From Heloderma charlesbogerti (lineage: Eukaryota > Chordata > Lepidosauria > Squamata > Helodermatidae), in assembly GCA_026122225.1 (NCBI GenBank), contig JANEZZ010000728.1, positions 2,356,001 through 2,420,000 on the forward strand: 64,000 nucleotides of DNA, read 5' to 3'. Positions within the stretch are counted from its first letter, which is position 1. The number at the start of each line of letters is the position of its first letter. The notes beneath the pieces were generated by a model, which did not search any database, was not told where the DNA came from, and was given only the letters and a program-made list of their open reading frames with translations. Positions 46,865 through 59,657 of the stretch are shown here, one piece after another. The position numbers and the translations under genes are program-made.

Positions 46865-47101
46865 GTGAGTACCCAGTTTTGTGGGAACTTCATTGTATGC
46901 TTGATAAAGCTATTTTTTGTGATTTAACCACTCAAAAGAGAGGAGGAGGAAAAGAAAATAAAGCCTGGCACAACATGAAAAACAATTGAATCTCAAAGCA
47001 CTGTTCTGTGCTATTCTTTCCTCTTCTTTTTAAGGGGGCCATCTGAAGCCTTTCTCGTGTCAGATGTTACTGGTTTTCTTATCAGTGAATAGCATCTGAA
47101 C

Positions 47102-47103
<2 letters not shown>

Positions 47104-47133
<30 letters not shown>
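47104..47133. repeat. (AC)15 microsatellite
   Basis: Uninterrupted AC dinucleotide run. Confidence 0.95.
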
Positions 47134-47135
<2 letters not shown>

Positions 47136-47284
47136 TTCATGCTTTCCATGAAACACATATTTTTTAGTGCTTGGAAGTACATAAAAAGATCTAATACCTG
47201 TTTTGCTATGAGAATAGCGTACATTTGTGGAAGATATACAGAACTATATCCTGTAAGCAGGATGAAAGGTTGCTGTTTGCCTAT

Positions 47285-47375
47285 TACAACCTTCCCCAAT
47301 CTGGTCCTCTCTAGCATGAGATGGTGAGAACTGTAGTCCCAACACGTCTGGGGGGACCAGGTTTGGAAAAGCTGG
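47285..47375. mobile_element. CATCTGGAGGGC-family MITE (diverged)
   Basis: acaaccttccccaatctggt, gagaactgtagtcccaacac, gtctggggggaccaggtttg: reduced version of the 42853 element. Confidence 0.6.
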
Positions 47376-47517
47376 TCTTATGCATGCCGAACAGAATAGA
47401 TCAGATCTAGACATGCATTCGTTAATTTTAGAAATAGATTAACTGCCTTCTCCCCAGGTAATGTTTAATAATAGCATGAAACTAATAGAATAAAACATCA
47501 TAACGCTTCATAATAAT

Positions 47518-47750
47518 CAACATTTGTATAGCACCTTGAAGTGTTCCAAGCACTTCATATGTATTGTCTGGTAGTCATCCATATAACGACTCTGTAAGAT
47601 AAGTCAGTATTATTATACCCTGTATTGCAGATGGGAGAACTGAGGTTGAGAGAGACTGGCTTGCCTACGGCTAGCTACTGAGTTCATGACAGAGGTGAGA
47701 TTCAAACTGGGGATTCAAACTTAGCCACTACTCTATGCCAGCTCTCATAA
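47518..47750 (-). mobile_element. MIR-like (CORE-type) SINE
   Basis: The reverse complement starts agagctggcatagagtagtg and includes tctctctcaacctcagttct, cccatctgcaatacaggg, tataataatactgacttatc, the MIR-like core, ending in gtgctatacaaatgttgatt. Confidence 0.7.
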
Positions 47751-48563
47751 AACCACACAAAACCCCAAATATAAAAACAAACCACCTTGGTGCCCCAAGG
47801 TCAGCTCAGGAGGGAAGATTTCACTTGTTTCTTAAAGTCTGGCAGAGATTAACTCAGACAGGCTTGGAGTTTAGCCATGAACATATGACAGTGGCAGAGC
47901 TCCTGTCCTCTAGGTAAGGGTACAGCTGGCAACTCAGATGGAGCTGATAAAAGGCACTCTGGGCTACAGCTGCCACCTGGGAATCTAGAAGCAAGGCTGG
48001 ATCCCAATAGTACAAGCAGGCCTTGCTCCTGTAAGGGGGTGGGGGAGTTTGGTCCCATCAAGAACAGATACATTTTTTTCTCCAAGATCAAAAGAACTAC
48101 CAACAAACATAAGCCTCCCCCTCAGCTAGTGCATCTGGTGATGGGTTGTCTCTGGCTAACATACTAGTCATGAGGAAACTGCATTTTCCCAGAGCAGACA
48201 AACCACTCTTTTCTATTGTTGGGTAAATATGGTTTCAGTACCAACTACCACTTCTAATTCACCTCTGACTTTCCATATTCCACTTAACAGCCTGATAGGA
48301 GGAATGATGGCTAGGGAAAAATGCTACTAGGTACTAGGGCTGAATTGCAAGCAGGGTTTCTGTCCCCCAGTTTTCTCCTATTCGTCTCTTTCAATCCACT
48401 GTCACCATCATGGAGCCGTAGTTGCAAAGAGCAAAAGTTATTTTTTAAGGGACAAAGGTATGTTTTTTTTAAAAGAGGATTGAGTTTCTATTCCTGCATG
48501 GGGGACAGAAGAAGGAGAGGGCAGTTCTAACTAAAAAGCTTCTAAAACATTGTTTATTAGATT

Positions 48564-48638
48564 AATGATAATAATAAAAATAAAATAATAATAATAATAA
48601 TAAAATAAAATAATAATAATAATAATAATAATAATAAC
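48564..48638. repeat. AAT/AAAT microsatellite
   Basis: Runs of ataataata interspersed with aaaataaaataa. Confidence 0.95.
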
Positions 48639-48910
48639 CAAGAGAAACATAATAAACATAAATTGTGAAAATGGTGCTACATCTTGTAGGGAGGGAAACC
48701 TTTGGATAAGCTCTTCTAGGACAAGGAGTTGGAATGCTAGCAGGAAAAAAATAACTACATTTTGTTCATGGACATGAGCCAAGAGGCAAGGGTATGTGCC
48801 CTTGGAGAGGCCATGCATACCATGCTTCTGCCTTCGTTTCAAGAGGGTAATGTAACAATAAGGAGAAATTAAAAGCTAGGAACAGCAAGGAAAACGTTAT
48901 CATGGGAATG

Positions 48911-49134
48911 TTACATATTTCATTTTATGCTCAGAACAGGCATAAATCTCCAGTATTACATGTTGGTACAATAGTATTGATAAGGCAGCATAAAAGAGAT
49001 TGCAATCATCTCATTTGGGGTGCCTGAGAAAGTAGGAAAGGTTTTGTTGGAATAAAAGGCTATAATAACTGTCAGATCCGACTGGCATCGGGAATTTCAC
49101 AGCAGCTGTTTGCTAGTAGTTTTTCTTCCCCATT
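48911..49134 (+). repeat. Direct repeat, copy A (224 bp)
   Basis: Starts ttacatatttcattttatgc and ends gtagtttttcttccccatt. Aligned without gaps to copy B at 49691-49914 (offset exactly 780) I count 11 mismatches in 224. No terminal repeats or tail of a known transposon are visible. Confidence 0.95.
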
Positions 49135-49690
49135 TCTAGATATGTCCTTATTTTTGTGAAACCAGCAGATTAATTGGCTTATATAGAGCTTTAGATTGCA
49201 TCTGGTTTGGTTTCCCCTGACCATGTTTTTTTTTCTAATGAAAATATTTAGAGTCTGAGCATTTGTGTTTGACTCACTCTTATCACTTTTCCTATTTCTT
49301 CATTCACTGCTGCTTTCCTTTGATAATATAGGTCATATTACTCTGTTGCTTAGCTCAGCTCTCTCTTTTTCTAATCCATGCATTATCATGATAACAGAAG
49401 GCCACTATTCCATAGTAGATACAGAATATGGAAGTGAATAAGTTCATTCCTTTACAATTCATAAAGAGCTTTTGTCATAAATGATACTACTGAACACTGC
49501 AAGTATGAGTCTTGTATTCATGCGTATTATTAACTTATGAAGTGGGACCTTTTTATGTCCCCTATGGGGAGAATAATGTAATGTGCCCACTTGGAGAGCA
49601 TATGCATTTCTCCATTAAAGGGAAGGTGCGTGGGTTTGAGGTGATGTCAGTCCTTATGTGTTCTTTATTTCATTGGTATGTGCCACTGCA

Positions 49691-49914
49691 TTACATATTT
49701 CATTTTATGCTCAGAACTGGCATAAATCTCCAGTATTACATGTTGGTACAACAGTACTGATAAGGCAGCACAAAAGAGATTGCAATCATCTCATTTGGGA
49801 TGCCTGAGAAAGTAGAAAAGATTTTGTTGGAATAAAAGGCTATAATAACTGTCAGATCTGACTGGCATCTGGAATTTCACAGTAGCTGATTGCTAGTAGT
49901 TTTTCTTCCCCATT
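49691..49914 (+). repeat. Direct repeat, copy B (224 bp)
   Basis: Gap-free partner of 48911-49134. Differences are mostly transitions. The 556 bp between the copies is unique in this window. Confidence 0.95.
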
Positions 49915-50090
49915 AGACTGGCATTTACTAAGTAGAAAACCCCTTTTTTTCCTGTGGCTTTCCTTGACAGGTTGGACAATACCTCTTCCCTGATCTGGCA
50001 CATTGCATAGATAGGACAGGGTATGCACCTTCCCTCCCTTCTCACCCAGTGTGCCAGCTCCGTTTCACCTGCCCTGCATATTCATGTGAG

Positions 50091-50236
50091 GCCAGAACAT
50101 CTAAATATCGCCTATGCATACAATCCATCATGCATAGGCCAAAATTGCATAGTTGTTCTCCCCAGAAAATCCACTAACAATTTTGGCCTACATGTATTGG
50201 ATTTTACATATGTGGGCCATATTTGAACATCTGGAA
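50091..50236. mobile_element. Small foldback element
   Basis: ccagaacatctaaatatcgc at the left and gggccatatttgaacatctg at the right, with gcataggccaaaattg / caattttggcctacat inside. Confidence 0.6.
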
Positions 50237-50499
50237 GCTGTGTGAGTGTGGGGTGCAAGCAGATTCAGGGCCAGCACGATGTAAATCTTGTGCTCTTGTG
50301 TCCAAAGCCAGCTCTGCCTTCCTTGTACTACACTTCCTTTTCTGAGGAAAGAAACAAAAGTGGGTGTTCGCTTTAGAACTCATCTTATGCAGCTTTTAGT
50401 CTCTGGATTCTGATGTGAAGAACGACTTTCCTTAATAATACACCATAATAAGAAATAATTTTAAATGCTTGCACTTCTTGCACTACTTGTGCTTATTAA

Positions 50500-50805
<306 letters not shown>

Positions 50806-51167
50806 TAGCATAGGACATGCATATTGGAGCCTATAGACTCATATGAAATCAGTGAGGCCTGATTCTCATTCTTGCAATATCTAGTCAAGGAATCACTGCC
50901 ACAAGTAATTCCTATGTGTAATGAATATGTCAAGTGTAGACGTGTTGCCTGAATGACAATACGTGAAACTAGTTGTGATAAAGATCTGTGCACAGCAAGC
51001 CTCTGGAAGCAGTTCCAAAGAACAAAACACAGGTCAAGTTACATCTCATTCCATATTTTTCGCGGAGGACATTTTGGGGTAAAATTAACATGCATTTCAT
51101 ACTTAGCTACTGTGATTCTCTTGGAACAATTCTGCAAGGTAAAAAAAAATACTACAATATAGGATTG

Positions 51168-51193
51168 GTATTATTATTATTATTATTATTATT
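51168..51193. repeat. (ATT)n microsatellite
   Basis: ttattattatta run. Confidence 0.9.
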
Positions 51194-51599
51194 GATAAAA
51201 GGTGACATATCTTAGGTGAATATGTATTTAAAAATTTGTAGAGTCCATTGAACATATTATTTAACAAACTTTTAATTTTCCAGATATAATCAACTGTGCT
51301 AATGTTACATCCTAAAATCAATTATCCATTTATTATGGTAATTTGAGTAAAATGTTTGGAAATGCTATTTAACCATCTCTAATTTAGACACAGGGTTTCT
51401 TATAAAGCTACAATATGGATTCTTAATTATAATTGTTTTATTTATTGAAATAAACACATGCCAGAAATTCCATCACACTTTGCAGGTGACAAATGCATGA
51501 AAGAGATGTACATGCAAGCAGGGAGCCCCATTTGCCAGTACTCTGGCATGTGCAGGTCTTCTACATATCTTTCAAAAATACGTTTGTTTCCCTCATATG

Positions 51600-52363
51600 C
51601 TACAGCTTTATTGTGTGCATGGGTCCATTACATGACATCATCATCATCCAGTCATTATCCCACCATTTCCACCCACCTGTCCTGTGTTTTCCTCAAATGG
51701 AAAAAATGTGGTATTTTTCCAAATATGCGCAAATGGAGCGCCATGATCTCCCCATGTATTTCTCCCCGAATGAGCTGCTGTGTGTTGGTGGCTGTGGGCG
51801 GTTGTTTTGGGTTGTTGGGGGTGCGGTCATGATGGCGAAGGTGGTGATGATGGGCTGTGGGGCGTGTCGCCTTCCCGTGCCTGCACCACTTTGGGTCCTT
51901 GCCATTTTTGGCCTGCAGCGTTCTGAACAAGGCAGCAGAGCAGCAAGGCGGCAGAGTGGCAGGTTGGCAGAGCCGCGTGCCAGACTTCCAACCTGCCAGG
52001 ATGCCCGCCTGCTGTGCATTCCCAGTGAGTAAATAGCTGAGGTTATCAAAAACACTGAACGGGGAGGCAGGGGCAGGGAGATTGGTGGGGGGACTGTGCG
52101 TGTCAGTCCCCATCCACAAGGGGAGGGAAAGGGGCAGGAGCCAGGAAGGAGCTGTCACTACACCCCAAGCATGTGTAATAATTTTTTGCGGAAAGGTAGC
52201 AATGCCTCTGAGTGGCATCACCACCCTCGTGAGAAGGAAAGAAATGAAAAATAATGTGATGGGGACAGCCATCTAAAGAGAATGACCCAGTCCTGCAGTG
52301 ATACTGGATGGGGAAAGAACGGGCATTAATGTGGAATTCGCTGCCTGTGTGATGGAGCCCGTG
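51600..52363. mobile_element. Diverged relative of the 43889-44963 transposon
   Basis: Shares ccacctgtcctgtgttttcc, tcaaatggaaaaaatgtgg with tcttccccctgttttcctat, gcagaaaatgtggtatt at 43998-44046. The right end gctgcctgtgtgatggagcc resembles the inverted GGCTCCTTCACACAGG end. Frames here are not protein-like. Confidence 0.45.
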
Positions 52364-52919
52364 GCCACTGGGCAGATGTGAACTCTGTCATCTCTCTTTT
52401 TAGTAATTCACCACTGAATGTGTCCCTTGCCCCTGGATGGACAGTTGTGCTCTCTCCTGGGCTTCTTCACATTCTCCTATTTTTGGAACTTGGCAGCTCT
52501 TTTGTTATTATACAACAGGAAGTAGCAGCTACATTCTTAGTGGGAGGGAAATGTTAAAATTTCTGAGCTATCCGGCCAGCATGAAAAGCAGGATGGCCAT
52601 GCTTTTGTCACTATGGCAAATTTCAGTGTGGGACTGATGGAAGGAAATAAGGATGGGACTGTGCAACTTCCTCTCTATAAAATTCAGGAAGAAGAGAATG
52701 AGTGGTATACAAGTTAAATTTTAAGACTGCATGTGATGGAAGTTCACAACTATTTATTTGCTTTTAAGGAAAGGACGGATTTGGCAGATTAATCGTTAAT
52801 TTACTTCTGCATTGTTGAACTCCACAAACTCATCCATGTAGAACTCTTACAGAAGTCAGATTCTGTTTGCCAGAGCAAAAAATCCTATAGTTTTATCTCA
52901 TCTAAGCTGTACTTTGGCT

Positions 52920-54110
52920 TATTGGTAGGTATATTGGCCTGTGGAGTTCCTCAGGGTTCTGTTTTGTCCCCTATGCTATTTAACATATACATGAAACCAC
53001 TGGGAGAGATTGTCTGGAGTTTTGGGGTTTGGTGTCACCAGTACGCTGATGACACCCTACTGTACTTTTCCTTTCCATCTAATTCCAAGGAAGCTGTTGT
53101 AGTGCTAAACTGATGTCTGTTGGCAGTAATGGACTGGATGAGGGCAAACAAATTGAAGCTTAATCCAGACAAGACAGAGGTGCTCCTGGTCAGTCAAAAG
53201 GTAGATCAGGGAATAGGGATTCAGCTTGTGCTGGATGGGTTGTGCTCCCCCTGAAGACACAGGTTCGCATTTGGGTGTATTTCTGGATCCAGCCCTGAGC
53301 CTGGATGCCCAGGTTTCAGCGGTGGCCAGGAGTGCATTTGCACAGTTAAAGCTAGTGCACCAGCTGTGCTTGTTCCGTGAGATTCTGAATTGGCCACAGT
53401 AACACATGCCTTAGTTACATCCTGTTTGGATTACTGTAACACGCTCCACATGGGGCTGCCTCTGAAGAGTGCTTGGAAACTTCAGCTGGTTCAAAGAGCT
53501 GCTGCCATACTGCTGACTGGGGCTGGTTACAGGGAGCACAAGACTCCCCTGTTAAAACAGCTTCACTGGCTCCCAGTCTGTTTCTGGGCACAATTCAAAG
53601 TGCGGGTCATGTCCTATAAAGCCCTCTACGGCTCGGGTCCAGGTTATCTGAAAGACCGTATTCTCCCCTATGAGCCTACTCGTGCCCTGAGATCTTCAGG
53701 GGAGTCCCTTCTCATGATCCTGCCACCATCACAGGCTCATCTGGTGGGAACATGGGAGAGGGCCTTCTCGGTGGCTGTCCCAAGACTCTGGAACTCCCTT
53801 CCCAGGAAGGCGAGAGTGGCACCCTCCTTGGTATGCTTTCGCAGGCAGGTTAAAACATTTTTGTTCTGGCAGGCCTTTGGGGATAGCTAGTCTGGACCTG
53901 TGAGAATATGATGGATGAATACTATGGTTTATATTTCTTGTTGTCTTTTAAAATTTTGATATTTTATATAATTTTAATATTATTGATGATTTAATTATAT
54001 TTTTAACTTTTGTATATTTCTATTTATAGGTTTTAACAGTATAAGTGTTTAATGTTGTAAAACTGCTTTGAGTCCCAGTATTGTGAAAAAGGGGGGATAT
54101 AAATAAATAT
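52920..54110 (+). mobile_element. CR1/L2-type LINE, 5'-truncated, older copy
   Basis: Ends cccagtattgtgaaaaaggg, gggatataaataaatattat, a different 3' end from the 38249 copy. It occupies NPAS2 intron 3 and stops about 40-50 bp before the acceptor at 54154. Confidence 0.88.
52925..53890 (+). pseudogene. CR1/L2-type reverse transcriptase remnant
   Basis: It opens with ACGVPQGSVLSPMLFNIYMK and WCHQYADDTLLYFSF (YADD intact), then a frame break near 53110, MRANKLKLNPDKTEVLLV, a further break near 53250, then THALVTSCLDYCNTLHMGLP, TPLLKQLHWLPVCFWAQFKV, GPGYLKDRILPYEPTRALRS and the C-terminus FRRQVKTFLFWQAFGDS at 53890. It differs clearly from the younger copies, indicating a separate subfamily. 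Confidence 0.88.
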
Positions 54111-54154
54111 TATAGTAATAATATATAATATATAACATATTTTTATTTGTTTAG

Positions 54155-54246
54155 AATTCTCAGCACATACAGAGATTTGTGACATTCAGCAGGAGTGGAA
54201 GCCTTCCTTTCTCAGCAATGAAGAATTCACCCAGTTGATGTTGGAG
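54155..54246 (+). CDS. NPAS2: NPAS2 exon, linker into PAS-A (residues 61-91)
   Basis: The acceptor tttgtttag precedes 54155 and the donor TTGGAG|gtgaaa is at 54246/54247. The exon is 92 bp and completes the Glu-61 codon. It encodes a linker followed by [20 protein letters not shown], the conserved start of the CLOCK/NPAS2 PAS-A region. Glu replaces the mammalian Asp before WKPSF. It ends in phase 0. A LINE ends only about 40-50 bp upstream of this acceptor (see findings). Confidence 0.96.
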
Positions 54247-54474
54247 GTGAAAATGCAGTTTTTGCTCCTTGTGAATGTGTGTGTTCCTCCAAAGTAAATT
54301 GTGGCTCTGCAAGCTGGGTAATTTTAGTCTGCAATTGTAGAGGTCATCGGAGCTGTATGAGAAAAAAGAGAAAGAAACTCACTGCTTATTTGCATGTGGT
54401 TATTTGTATCCATGCATGCCCATTGCTTAAAATCAAAGCTAGGCAGGCAAACCAGCAAACAAACACAAACTGGC

Positions 54475-54604
54475 CAGGCTGCAAAATTATTCTATGCATG
54501 TTTAGAAAGAAAAAAGTCCTCAAATTCCCAGCATATGGCTAGCTGGGGAACTCTGGAAGTTGTAGGACTTTTTTCTGTCTAAACATGCATAGGATTGCAC
54601 CCTA
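54475..54604. mobile_element. Short palindromic MITE (GTGCAATCCTATGCATG)
   Basis: attctatgcatgtttagaaa, aaaaagtcctcaaattccca at the left, mirrored by ggaagttgtaggactttttt, ctgtctaaacatgcatagga, ttgcaccct. Arms about 55 nt. Confidence 0.8.
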
Positions 54605-55067
54605 AAAATATTTAAACTTCATCAGGTGGCAAGCCTACTAACAAGAAAGCAAGTCTACTGCTAATAGCAAAGGAAAAATTATAGCTTGTATAAGTCCTTT
54701 CTTGTGCTTTGATTCTAAAATGTTCCAATTTAGTGCCAAAAATAAAAATCCAAAACATGGACAATTACGTCTCATGATCATTGACCTACAATGTCGTTTA
54801 TAGTTTGATACAAAGGTGCTTTGTAAGCTAGCAAAGATTTTCAGTTTACTGTACAGGCAGCCATTTTGTGTTAGTTCCCTAAGCACTTAAGGCATTAGAC
54901 TAGTCACACTAGACTGGCTAATTTTACTGCTGTCTTATCAATAAATTGCATTAGTATTTTGACATGTTGCTGAAGACCTATAGTTAGATACACAGTAGAT
55001 ATTCAGAGAACATCCATTCTTACTATCTTCCATCATTAACATGTTTATCCTGTAGCAGTGTTTTAGG

Positions 55068-55156
55068 CTGCAATACTATACAAACTTTCCTGGGAGTAAG
55101 TCTCATTGAACTCAGTGGGGCTTACTTTTGAGTAGACATTCATAGGATTGCATTAA
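55068..55156. mobile_element. AAGTCCCATTGA palindromic MITE
   Basis: ggctgcaatactatacaaac, ctgggagtaagtctcattga, actcagtggggcttactttt, gagtagacattcataggatt, gc: the standard full layout. Confidence 0.75.
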
Positions 55157-55829
55157 GTTCTTCTCAGAGAGTATTTTGTATGGTGGTCTTTCCATCATAC
55201 CCTGTTATTTTACCATTTTTTAATAGGAGGCTGCAGAAAAATTTTATTGATTGTTGCATGGTCTTGATATGAAACTGAATTTTCCATCTTTGCATATGTG
55301 CATTTTGATAGAAGTGAGGTAAATTGAATTGCCTTGAATTTAAAATCAGAAGGCATGGTATACATTTTATAATGGTTTCTCTGCCAATTATTATTATTAG
55401 TTGCTAAACTTTTTTCTAGCAGGGCTCATCTGTGTTTAACAGCTGTGCGATGAGCAAAACATCAGGAAGTCAAGTTTATTTTCCCATCATTGCATCTGTA
55501 GAGCAGCAAAAGCTTCACCTGTTGAATTTCTGCTTGGCTTGCAGCTGTTATGAGCTTCCTTTTGTACAGACGTGGCTGCTTCAGCTGCGTAATCTTTACA
55601 GAAAAGTGTGCCATCCTTCTGTTGCACAAACTGTTTGCAAACTGAGAAGTAAAAATAGAGTCATGTTTGGATACATTGACTTGATTCTTCCATAACATCA
55701 TGATGAGGGCCCATCTGTAGAATATATAATGGATTGAAAATAAATAAATAATTTACACAAACAAATCTCCACAGTAACAAGCCCAACAGTGCTATCTCTG
55801 GAGAATTCCATCTTCTCTGGGTTAAGTGC

Positions 55830-55858
<29 letters not shown>
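55830..55858. repeat. (AAT)n microsatellite
   Basis: aataataataat run. Confidence 0.9.
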
Positions 55859-55860
<2 letters not shown>

Positions 55861-56777
55861 TGTGTTATGGCAAAATGTAGTCCTGATGCACCTCGCAAAG
55901 GCTCATTCCGATGTTTAGAACCTCAGCTTTATATCTGGAAAAAGTAGCAACTTCATGATCGCAAACACAAAATGGAAAAATGTGTTAAAACTTGCTAAAA
56001 AAATAAGAAATAAAGAAAAATGTTTGCTGTGTTGGCTGTCCTGCTTTTTGGGGGTGTGAGGAATAGGACATAAGTATCATATAGACCAATGCAGGAATGA
56101 ATAAGTGCTGTAGTGACACATACTTAATCAGTAAAAGTACTTCCACTGATTGAGGAGTCATTCAATGGGTAATATGCAGTCCAGGTAATCAATGTAATTA
56201 CAATCCAGGTAATTAATTATTCAGGGTACTTTTGTGCATGTCATAGATCTGGAATTTTCCATTTTAAAAAAAAAACATTTTGGAAAACTTCCACTTGAAA
56301 AAACACCATTTACATAAAAATTAAAATTCTAGCTCTGATAGTGACAGAAGCAGTTTCAAAATACTAAAGAACAGGAAACACAGAAGCAGGTTAAAAGACT
56401 CTACCAGTAAGTGACATTTAAATTGGGCCAGAGTATGAAGAAAATTCCATCTTGTGTATTTCTCCAAGGTGTTTTTTTCGTCTGTTCTGCCACCAAACAT
56501 CCCAGCTCCAGATGTCATAACAGTTTCTAACGGTGCAGGGAAAGGGACTTAAACATAGGCTGTTAAGGGATGAAAAAAGCTCTTCCTGATCTCAGAGGGT
56601 TTTAATCAAGCTAGTAGATTGAAATAATAAAATACCCTGTATAAAAACATCCAGTTCTTCTTTGAACCACTGAGATCCTTTGAGATCATCTTTTTTCAGA
56701 TTTTACACTTCTAATAATTAGAAACTTTCTTCTGATCTATATCTAAAATGTGTACCTTATCAGTTTATAGCCAATAA

Positions 56778-57020
<243 letters not shown>

Positions 57021-57139
57021 TAGCCTTTTTATTGTGGCTAGAAAGGGAAACATTTACCAAGCACAATATTAATATTTGCCTTGTTTTGCTGACAACTTCA
57101 TCGTCTCAGAAGGTAGTGGAAAAAACAAGGAGATCTGCT

Positions 57140-57310
57140 ATCCTGGCGCAATGTCTAGTGGTATTCTGCATTAGTGGGAATGATGTTGCATTAGCCTAAA
57201 GTGGGGAAATCCATCACACTAGCAAGCACTATTGTCCTTGCGCTAAAGTTGGTTTATGCTAGTGCAATGTCATTTACACTGGAGCCCAGACACTGTTGGA
57301 TCCTGCTCCT
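57140..57310. mobile_element. TGCTAGTGCAA foldback family, diverged copy
   Basis: ttggtttatgctagtgcaat, gtcatttacactgg, cactgttggatcctg match the right arm of 892-1180. The left arm (gcgcaatgtctagtggtatt) is degraded. Confidence 0.6.
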
Positions 57311-57969
57311 GGACTGAAGCCTGGCAAACAGGAAGAACTGGTGGATGAATTGAAAGTGGTGGGAACCTTGGGGAAAAGTGACCACATTGTCTTGGCATTT
57401 GTGAGAACAAGGAATGTGAAGACAGCCTCGGCCAACATGTACCCTGCCCTTTACAAAAGCTGATTTCAAAGCGCTTAGAGAAAAGTTAGACATGATCCCA
57501 TGACTAGAAATTCTGAGGGAGAAAAGAGTTCAAGAGGTATGGGAGATGTTAAAAGTGAAATATGAAGGCACAAACTTTGTGAAAAGTGAAAATGGAAGAC
57601 ATCAAAAGAAGCCAGTGTGGCTGCATTGGGAGCTCTCTGAGGAGCTAGGACTTTAAAAGGACACATAGAGGACATAGAAGGAGGGATGTATAACGAAGGA
57701 TAAGTATAATAGAATATAAGAATTGAGTCAGGAAGACTACAGCCTGAATGAGCTGAGGCTTGTGAGCAACACTAAAAACAAGAGAATTAATCTTTGGCTA
57801 TGTTTGGAGCTAGGAGAAGGAAAGGGGAAGTTTAAGTATTCTTCCTGGGGAATATGACCAAGTATTAACAGGTGACAAAGAGAAGGTGCAACTGCTCAAC
57901 TCCTACCTTTGCCTCAGCCTTTTCCCACAAGGGGAATTGCTTTCAACTTGGAATAAGCATAGAATTTGG

Positions 57970-58885
57970 GTTCTATGAAGACCTACAACACCTTCTAGAA
58001 CTAACACCAAAAAAAGATGACCTTTTCATCATAGGGGATTGAAATACTAAAGTAGGAAGTCAAGAAATCACCGGGATAACAGGCAAGCATGGCCTTGGTG
58101 TACAAAATGAAGCAGGACAAAGGCTAATAGAGTTTTGCCAAGAGAACACGCTGATCATAGCAAACACTCTTTTCCAACAGCACAAGAGGCAACTCTACAC
58201 ATGGACATCACCAGATGGTCAATATCGAAATCAGATTGATTATGTACTTTGCAGCCAAAGATGGAGAAGCTCTATACAGTCAGTCAAAACAAGACCTGGA
58301 GCTGACTGTGGCTCAGATCATGAGCTTCTTGTTGCAAAATTTCGGCTTAAATTGAAGAATGTAGGGAAAACCACTAAACCATTCAGGTATGACCTAAATC
58401 ATATCCCTTATGAATATACAGTGGAGGTGAGGAATAGATTTAAGGGATTAGACCTGATAGACAGAGTGCCTGAAGAGCTATGGATGGAGGTCCATAACAT
58501 TGTTCAGGAGGCAGCAACTCAATCCATCCCTAAGAAAAAGAAATGCAAGAAAGCAAAGTGGCTGTCTGATGAGGGGAAGATATATCCAACTGAATGCAGA
58601 GTTCCAGAGAATAGCAAGGAGAGACAAGAAGGCCTTCTTAAATGAACAATGCAAAGAAATCGAGGAAAACAATAGAATGGGAAAGATTAGAGATCTTTTC
58701 AAGAAAATCGGCGATCTCAAGGGAACATTTTGTGCAAAGACTGGCATGATAAAGGACAAAGAAGGCAGGGACCTAACTTGAGCACACTCCGGGAGAGAGC
58801 GGAGGACAGGAAGGCCTGGCGTGCTATGGTCCATGAGGTCACGAAGAGTCGAACACGACTTAACGACTGAACAACAACAATGGAG
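57970..58885 (+). mobile_element. BovB LINE, 5'-truncated with two internal deletions
   Basis: Starts inside the endonuclease (FYEDLQHLLELTPKKD-like frame), has a nonsense change in the GDWN motif (TGG to TGA near 58042), an intact GSDHELLLAKF, loses about 50 bp after KWLSDE (58575), then runs to GMIKDKEGRDLT and jumps at 58776 directly to the 3' end (acttgagcacactccgggag), deleting the RT. It ends in the CAACAA tail. Confidence 0.9.
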
Positions 58886-59204
58886 AATTAAAAGAAAATA
58901 TTAAATATATTTTTAAAATTGACATCCCTAGTTCACAGACATAGGAAGACCCATTATTAGTCTGTTATTTGAAGGAAATAGAAATACTAGACACATCCAA
59001 AGTGCTGCTTGCCAGATTTCAGCTATACCGCAGTGCTTTCCAAACTACCTATTCCCATAGAAGCCCCTCTCATCCCCTGAAAAGCTCCTTCTGAGGGTTA
59101 GATATGAGGAGGGACCATCTTGGGGACCTTTAATAAGGTATGAGGTGTTGCAGTTGGAAGGTAAAAGTGAGCAAGCTCTCCTTTCACGTGAGGAAACAGC
59201 TTAG

Positions 59205-59300
59205 GGCAGGTGTGGGCAGCTCCCATCAGTCCTACCCAGCATGACCAATGGTCAGGCATGGTGTGAGTTTTGTTCACCAACATCTGGAGGACCACAGGTT
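59205..59300. mobile_element. CATCTGGAGGGC-family MITE trace
   Basis: ggcaggtgtgggcagctccc, catgaccaatggtcaggcat, accaacatctggaggaccac. Confidence 0.5.
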
Positions 59301-59536
59301 TCCCACTAGTACCTTAAGGATACAAATGGGTCTCTTTGGATCCCTTCATTGTTCCCACACTCTAATGAGCACATTTAATAGAAAACCATAGACCTGTATG
59401 GACACTTCTAAGATGACCTTTGCGAATTAGGCACTTTGTTTAGACTTTAGTTTTGTTAATTGTAAAGTGATTGCAAAAAAATGTGAATGCCTATTTTTCT
59501 GTCTTTTGATAATGAACACTGTTTTGTCATTTACAG

Positions 59537-59657
59537 TCTGATGTAATGGATCAGAATTTGTTAAATTTCCTCCCAGAACAAGAACATTCAGACATTTATA
59601 AAATATTATCATCTCATATGCTTCTGATGGATACTGTCTCATCAGATTACTTAAAAT
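59537..59657 (+). CDS. NPAS2: NPAS2 exon, PAS-A (residues 122-161)
   Basis: The acceptor catttacag precedes 59537 and the donor TTAAAAT|gtgagt is at 59657/59658. The 121-bp exon encodes [30 protein letters not shown] and then [10 protein letters not shown]. Mammalian NPAS2 has [20 protein letters not shown], so the core is almost unchanged, while the [10 protein letters not shown] tail is more divergent (mammal VTDSPSPEYLK) at equal length. It ends one base into the Ser-162 codon. Confidence 0.96.

Noticed and set aside
51493..52272. Overlapping frames of 120-205 residues on both strands
   Set aside because: They lie in a DNA-transposon-like block within an NPAS2 intron, with no family resemblance.
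54279..54582. Frames following the NPAS2 exon at 54155-54246
   Set aside because: They start after the splice donor and run into a MITE; intronic.
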